Shown here: one piece after another, positions 6,056-7,942 of the stretch
Layout: the number at the start of each line of letters is the position of its first letter
Numbering within the stretch: position 1 is the stretch's first letter
Source of the DNA: Phenylobacterium sp.
Lineage (GTDB): Bacteria; Pseudomonadota; Alphaproteobacteria; Caulobacterales; Caulobacteraceae
Assembly (NCBI GenBank): GCA_019264505.1
Contig: JAHUZY010000186.1
Coordinates: 1-7,942 of the forward strand
DNA length: 7,942 bases
Reading direction: 5' to 3'
Made by a program: the position numbers and the translations under genes
Notes under the pieces: model-generated
Told to the model about the DNA's origin: nothing
The model's database searches: none
The model's input: the letters and a program-made list of their open reading frames with translations, nothing else

Positions 6056-6982
6056 TCAGGCCGCGCTGCGGCCGTAGAATTCGATCTTGAAGGGGCCCCA
6101 CCACAGGGTCTTGCCGAGGCCGCGAGCGGCGCGGTCCAGGGTGAAGGCGAAATCCGGCGCACGGATCAGCCATTTGAGCGCGGCCAGCAGTCCGAAGACC
6201 CCGGCCTGAACCAGCCCCTGCGCCATCCAGAAGGCGAGGCCGGGATAGTTGGGCGGCGTGGCGGCGGCGCAGGCGGCCGAGGGGCCCTGGCCGTAGGCGA
6301 AGGCGCGGCGGATCGTGTAGTCCAGGCTCAGCCGGCTCGGGACCGGGTCCTCCCAGACGAAGGCCTCGGCCGACCAGGCGAACCGCGCGCCATTGGCCTT
6401 CATCTGGCCAAACAGCAGGTCGTCCTCGCCGCCGATATGGTTGCGCAGGGCTGAGAAGGGCGCATGGGGATCGGGCAGGGCTGCGCGGCGCAACAGGCTG
6501 TTGCCGCAGCCATAATAGTCCTCGATCAGTCCCGTCTCCGCCGGTCCCAGGCGGGAGAAGAAGGTCTCTAGATAGGTGCGGTGGCGGATGATCGCCGGCG
6601 GCGCACGCCCCCGCACGGGGCCGAAGACCACGTCGGCGTCCAGGGTGGATCGGGTGGACAAGAGCCCCGCCAGCCAGTTGGGCGGCGCTTCCTCGTCATC
6701 GTCCAGGAAGGCGATCAGCTCACCCTTCGCTTGGCCGAGGGCGGCGTTGCGGGCGTTGGCGACGCCGGCTTGCGGCTCATGAACATAGACCACCGGAAAG
6801 GGCGCTTCGGCCGCCAGGGCCTCGACGGTCGCCTGGGCCGAAGGAACCTGGTCGTTGTCGACGACCACAAGCTCCAGGCGCGCGGGATCCACGCCCTGTT
6901 GCGCAAAGACGCTCCGCGCCGCCACGCTCAGGCCAGACAGCCGGCGCTGGGTCGGGATGATCAGGCTGACCGTTTCCGACAT
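6056..6982 (-). CDS. Family 2 glycosyltransferase
   Basis: This 308-residue GT-A fold glycosyltransferase transfers a sugar from a nucleotide-sugar donor to a glycan or lipid-linked acceptor. The N-terminal strand SLIIPTQRR (6-14), VVVDNDQ (39-45), the metal-binding Asp cluster LDDDEEAP (93-100) and the catalytic-base region GGEDDLLF (184-191) are all present and in order. A hydrophobic stretch at about 248-272 followed by basic residues suggests membrane association at the inner leaflet. The ATG at 6980-6982 has GGTGAG 6 nt upstream, overlapping the previous gene's stop, so translation is probably coupled to the acyltransferase. The sugar and linkage cannot be read from sequence. Most such enzymes build exopolysaccharide, capsule, LPS or holdfast; the acyltransferase neighbour fits an envelope polysaccharide. 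Confidence 0.93.
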   Translation of the reverse strand: MSETVSLIIPTQRRLSGLSVAARSVFAQQGVDPARLELVVVDNDQVPSAQATVEALAAEAPFPVVYVHEPQAGVANARNAALGQAKGELIAFLDDDEEAPPNWLAGLLSTRSTLDADVVFGPVRGRAPPAIIRHRTYLETFFSRLGPAETGLIEDYYGCGNSLLRRAALPDPHAPFSALRNHIGGEDDLLFGQMKANGARFAWSAEAFVWEDPVPSRLSLDYTIRRAFAYGQGPSAACAAATPPNYPGLAFWMAQGLVQAGVFGLLAALKWLIRAPDFAFTLDRAARGLGKTLWWGPFKIEFYGRSAA

Positions 6983-6989
6983 GACTGAC

Positions 6990-7942
6990 TCACCCCTCGA
7001 TCTCCGCGCCGGTGCGACGCGCCTTGGACGCCACGGCGTGGGCCAGGCCGCGCATTCGGCCGCTCAGGGTGACTTCTACGTCCGAGATGGTTTCGAAACG
7101 GCGCCGCACGCGTCCAGCCAGCGGACCGCAGCCGGCCCCGGCCAGACGCCAGGCGCCCTCCCCCAGGCGCGAGCGCCAGCCGGCGGCGCCGGCCGCCAGG
7201 GCCGTCCCTTCGCCGATCTCGCGATGGGTCAGCGCATAGGGCGCCTTGTAGTGGTCGTGCCCAGGGCCGAGGTCGTAGGTCCGAAGGCCAAGGTCCGGCA
7301 TGGCGGCTATGGCCTGAAGCAGGAAGAGCTGGCCCACTGAATAGGCGCCCATCTCAGGATCGGTCGCGGCGATCCAGGGATGATACACATCCGCGAGGCG
7401 CACGCCGAAATGGCCCGCCACAACCTTGCCATCCACACGCAGAGTGATCATCAGGCCGCGGAAATCGCCCTCCGTCGTCGAGAACAGGCGGCCCATCAGC
7501 TCACGGGTCCAGTCCGGCGCCAGGAAGTCGTGCGCGCCGGTGCGCTGGAGCTGGTCGCGTTTCCAGGCGATCAGCTGGTCGAAGGCCGCGCGGTCCTCGT
7601 CCGGCGCGGTGAGGGTGAGCTCCCCCAGCTCCCGGGCGACCTTGCTCTGCAGCCGGCGGTAGTTCTTGAAGCGCTTGGGGCTCTGGGCGCGCAGAGCCTC
7701 CAGATAGGCGTCGGCGTCCTGCGACAGCTCGATCACATAGGCGACCTGGCGGCTGCGCACGGCGGCGTCGAACATCCCGCGGGGATCGATCAGGCCCGTG
7801 AACCGCAAGGCGCCAAGACCCGCCTCCGCCAGCGCGTCTCCGGCAGGAAGCGGCGCCCGGCTGACCAGGGCGTGATAGTCCGACAGGGGCGCGCCGATCG
7901 GCCGGGCCAGGCCACCTGTCTTCAAATGGTGCGGCAGGAAGC
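6990..7942 (-). CDS. GNAT acyltransferase, CelD/BcsL-type (partial, 5' end outside window)
   Basis: The reading frame stays open to the window edge, continuing upstream of a TTG at 7923-7925 as FLPHH, so the true start lies outside. About 316 residues plus the stop are visible. Numbering from the TTG codon, residues typical of the CelD/BcsL acyltransferase family (Pfam Acetyltransf_6) are the basic SPKRFKNYRRLQSKVAREL (81-99) and VDGKVVAGHFGVR. YHPWIAATDPEMGAYSVGQL and YDLGPGHDHYKAPYA also fit, the latter being the usual D-G...YK signature. The protein would transfer an acyl group to a sugar in a surface polysaccharide. About 70 basic, Ala/Gly-rich residues follow the core. Caulobacter HfsK, a holdfast-modifying acyltransferase reported to respond to c-di-GMP, belongs to this broad family, but orthology is not shown here. 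The first gene seen of the cluster; its stop is 7 nt before the glycosyltransferase. Confidence 0.88.
   Translation of the reverse strand, partial: FLPHHLKTGGLARPIGAPLSDYHALVSRAPLPAGDALAEAGLGALRFTGLIDPRGMFDAAVRSRQVAYVIELSQDADAYLEALRAQSPKRFKNYRRLQSKVARELGELTLTAPDEDRAAFDQLIAWKRDQLQRTGAHDFLAPDWTRELMGRLFSTTEGDFRGLMITLRVDGKVVAGHFGVRLADVYHPWIAATDPEMGAYSVGQLFLLQAIAAMPDLGLRTYDLGPGHDHYKAPYALTHREIGEGTALAAGAAGWRSRLGEGAWRLAGAGCGPLAGRVRRRFETISDVEVTLSGRMRGLAHAVASKARRTGAEIEG

Noticed and set aside
5195..6454. Long plus-strand open frame (419 codons) opposite the cupin-like and glycosyltransferase genes
   Set aside because: It spans two real minus-strand genes and their junction, has shadow-like composition, and shows no plausible start signal.
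7923..7925. TTG as the start codon of the acyltransferase
   Set aside because: The frame is open to the window edge and the upstream residues FLPHH fit the family, so the TTG is most likely an internal leucine codon.
6990..7942. Naming the acyltransferase hfsK
   Set aside because: Only broad family membership is visible. Without the N-terminus, an alignment or holdfast-gene neighbours, orthology is not supported.

Overview
The window is GC-rich throughout (high G/C at third codon positions, intergenic DNA only slightly less GC). Its gene content fits an aerobic alphaproteobacterium of the Caulobacterales type (Caulobacter, Phenylobacterium or a relative). The main pointers are a TonB-dependent receptor of a subfamily I associate with that group and a globin-coupled sensor. 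This placement rests on recalled family patterns, not on a search. All eight genes lie on the minus strand, so transcription runs from high to low coordinates. No RNA gene, mobile element, CRISPR array or strong Rho-independent terminator was found.

In transcription order there are four blocks. (A) Positions 7942-5129 carry a tight three-gene cluster: a CelD/BcsL-type GNAT acyltransferase cut by the window edge, a family 2 glycosyltransferase, and a cupin/JmjC-like protein with an HxD...H metal site. The gaps are 7 and 3 nt. This looks like a module that assembles or decorates a surface glycan. (B) After 165 nt containing a structured leader come a thiolase (3791-4963) and, 13 nt later, an SDR oxidoreductase (3079-3777). 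The SDR lacks the catalytic serine and one Rossmann glycine, and its C-terminal half resembles dihydropteridine reductases. (C) Next is an 85-residue protein of unknown function (2727-2984). A GC-rich hairpin separates it from a TonB-dependent outer-membrane receptor (587-2626, GTG start proposed). (D) A 236-nt intergenic region then leads to the N-terminal globin domain of a globin-coupled sensor, which runs off the low-coordinate edge.

Block A probably works as one unit on an extracellular or membrane-linked sugar polymer. Block B handles acyl-CoA or beta-keto metabolites. Block C imports a large or scarce ligand across the outer membrane. Block D senses oxygen or another haem-binding gas. 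Nothing in the sequence links these blocks functionally beyond shared orientation. The least explained items are the GNAT/GT2/HxD-protein cluster, the Ser-less SDR, and the alternative hairpins in the thiolase leader.
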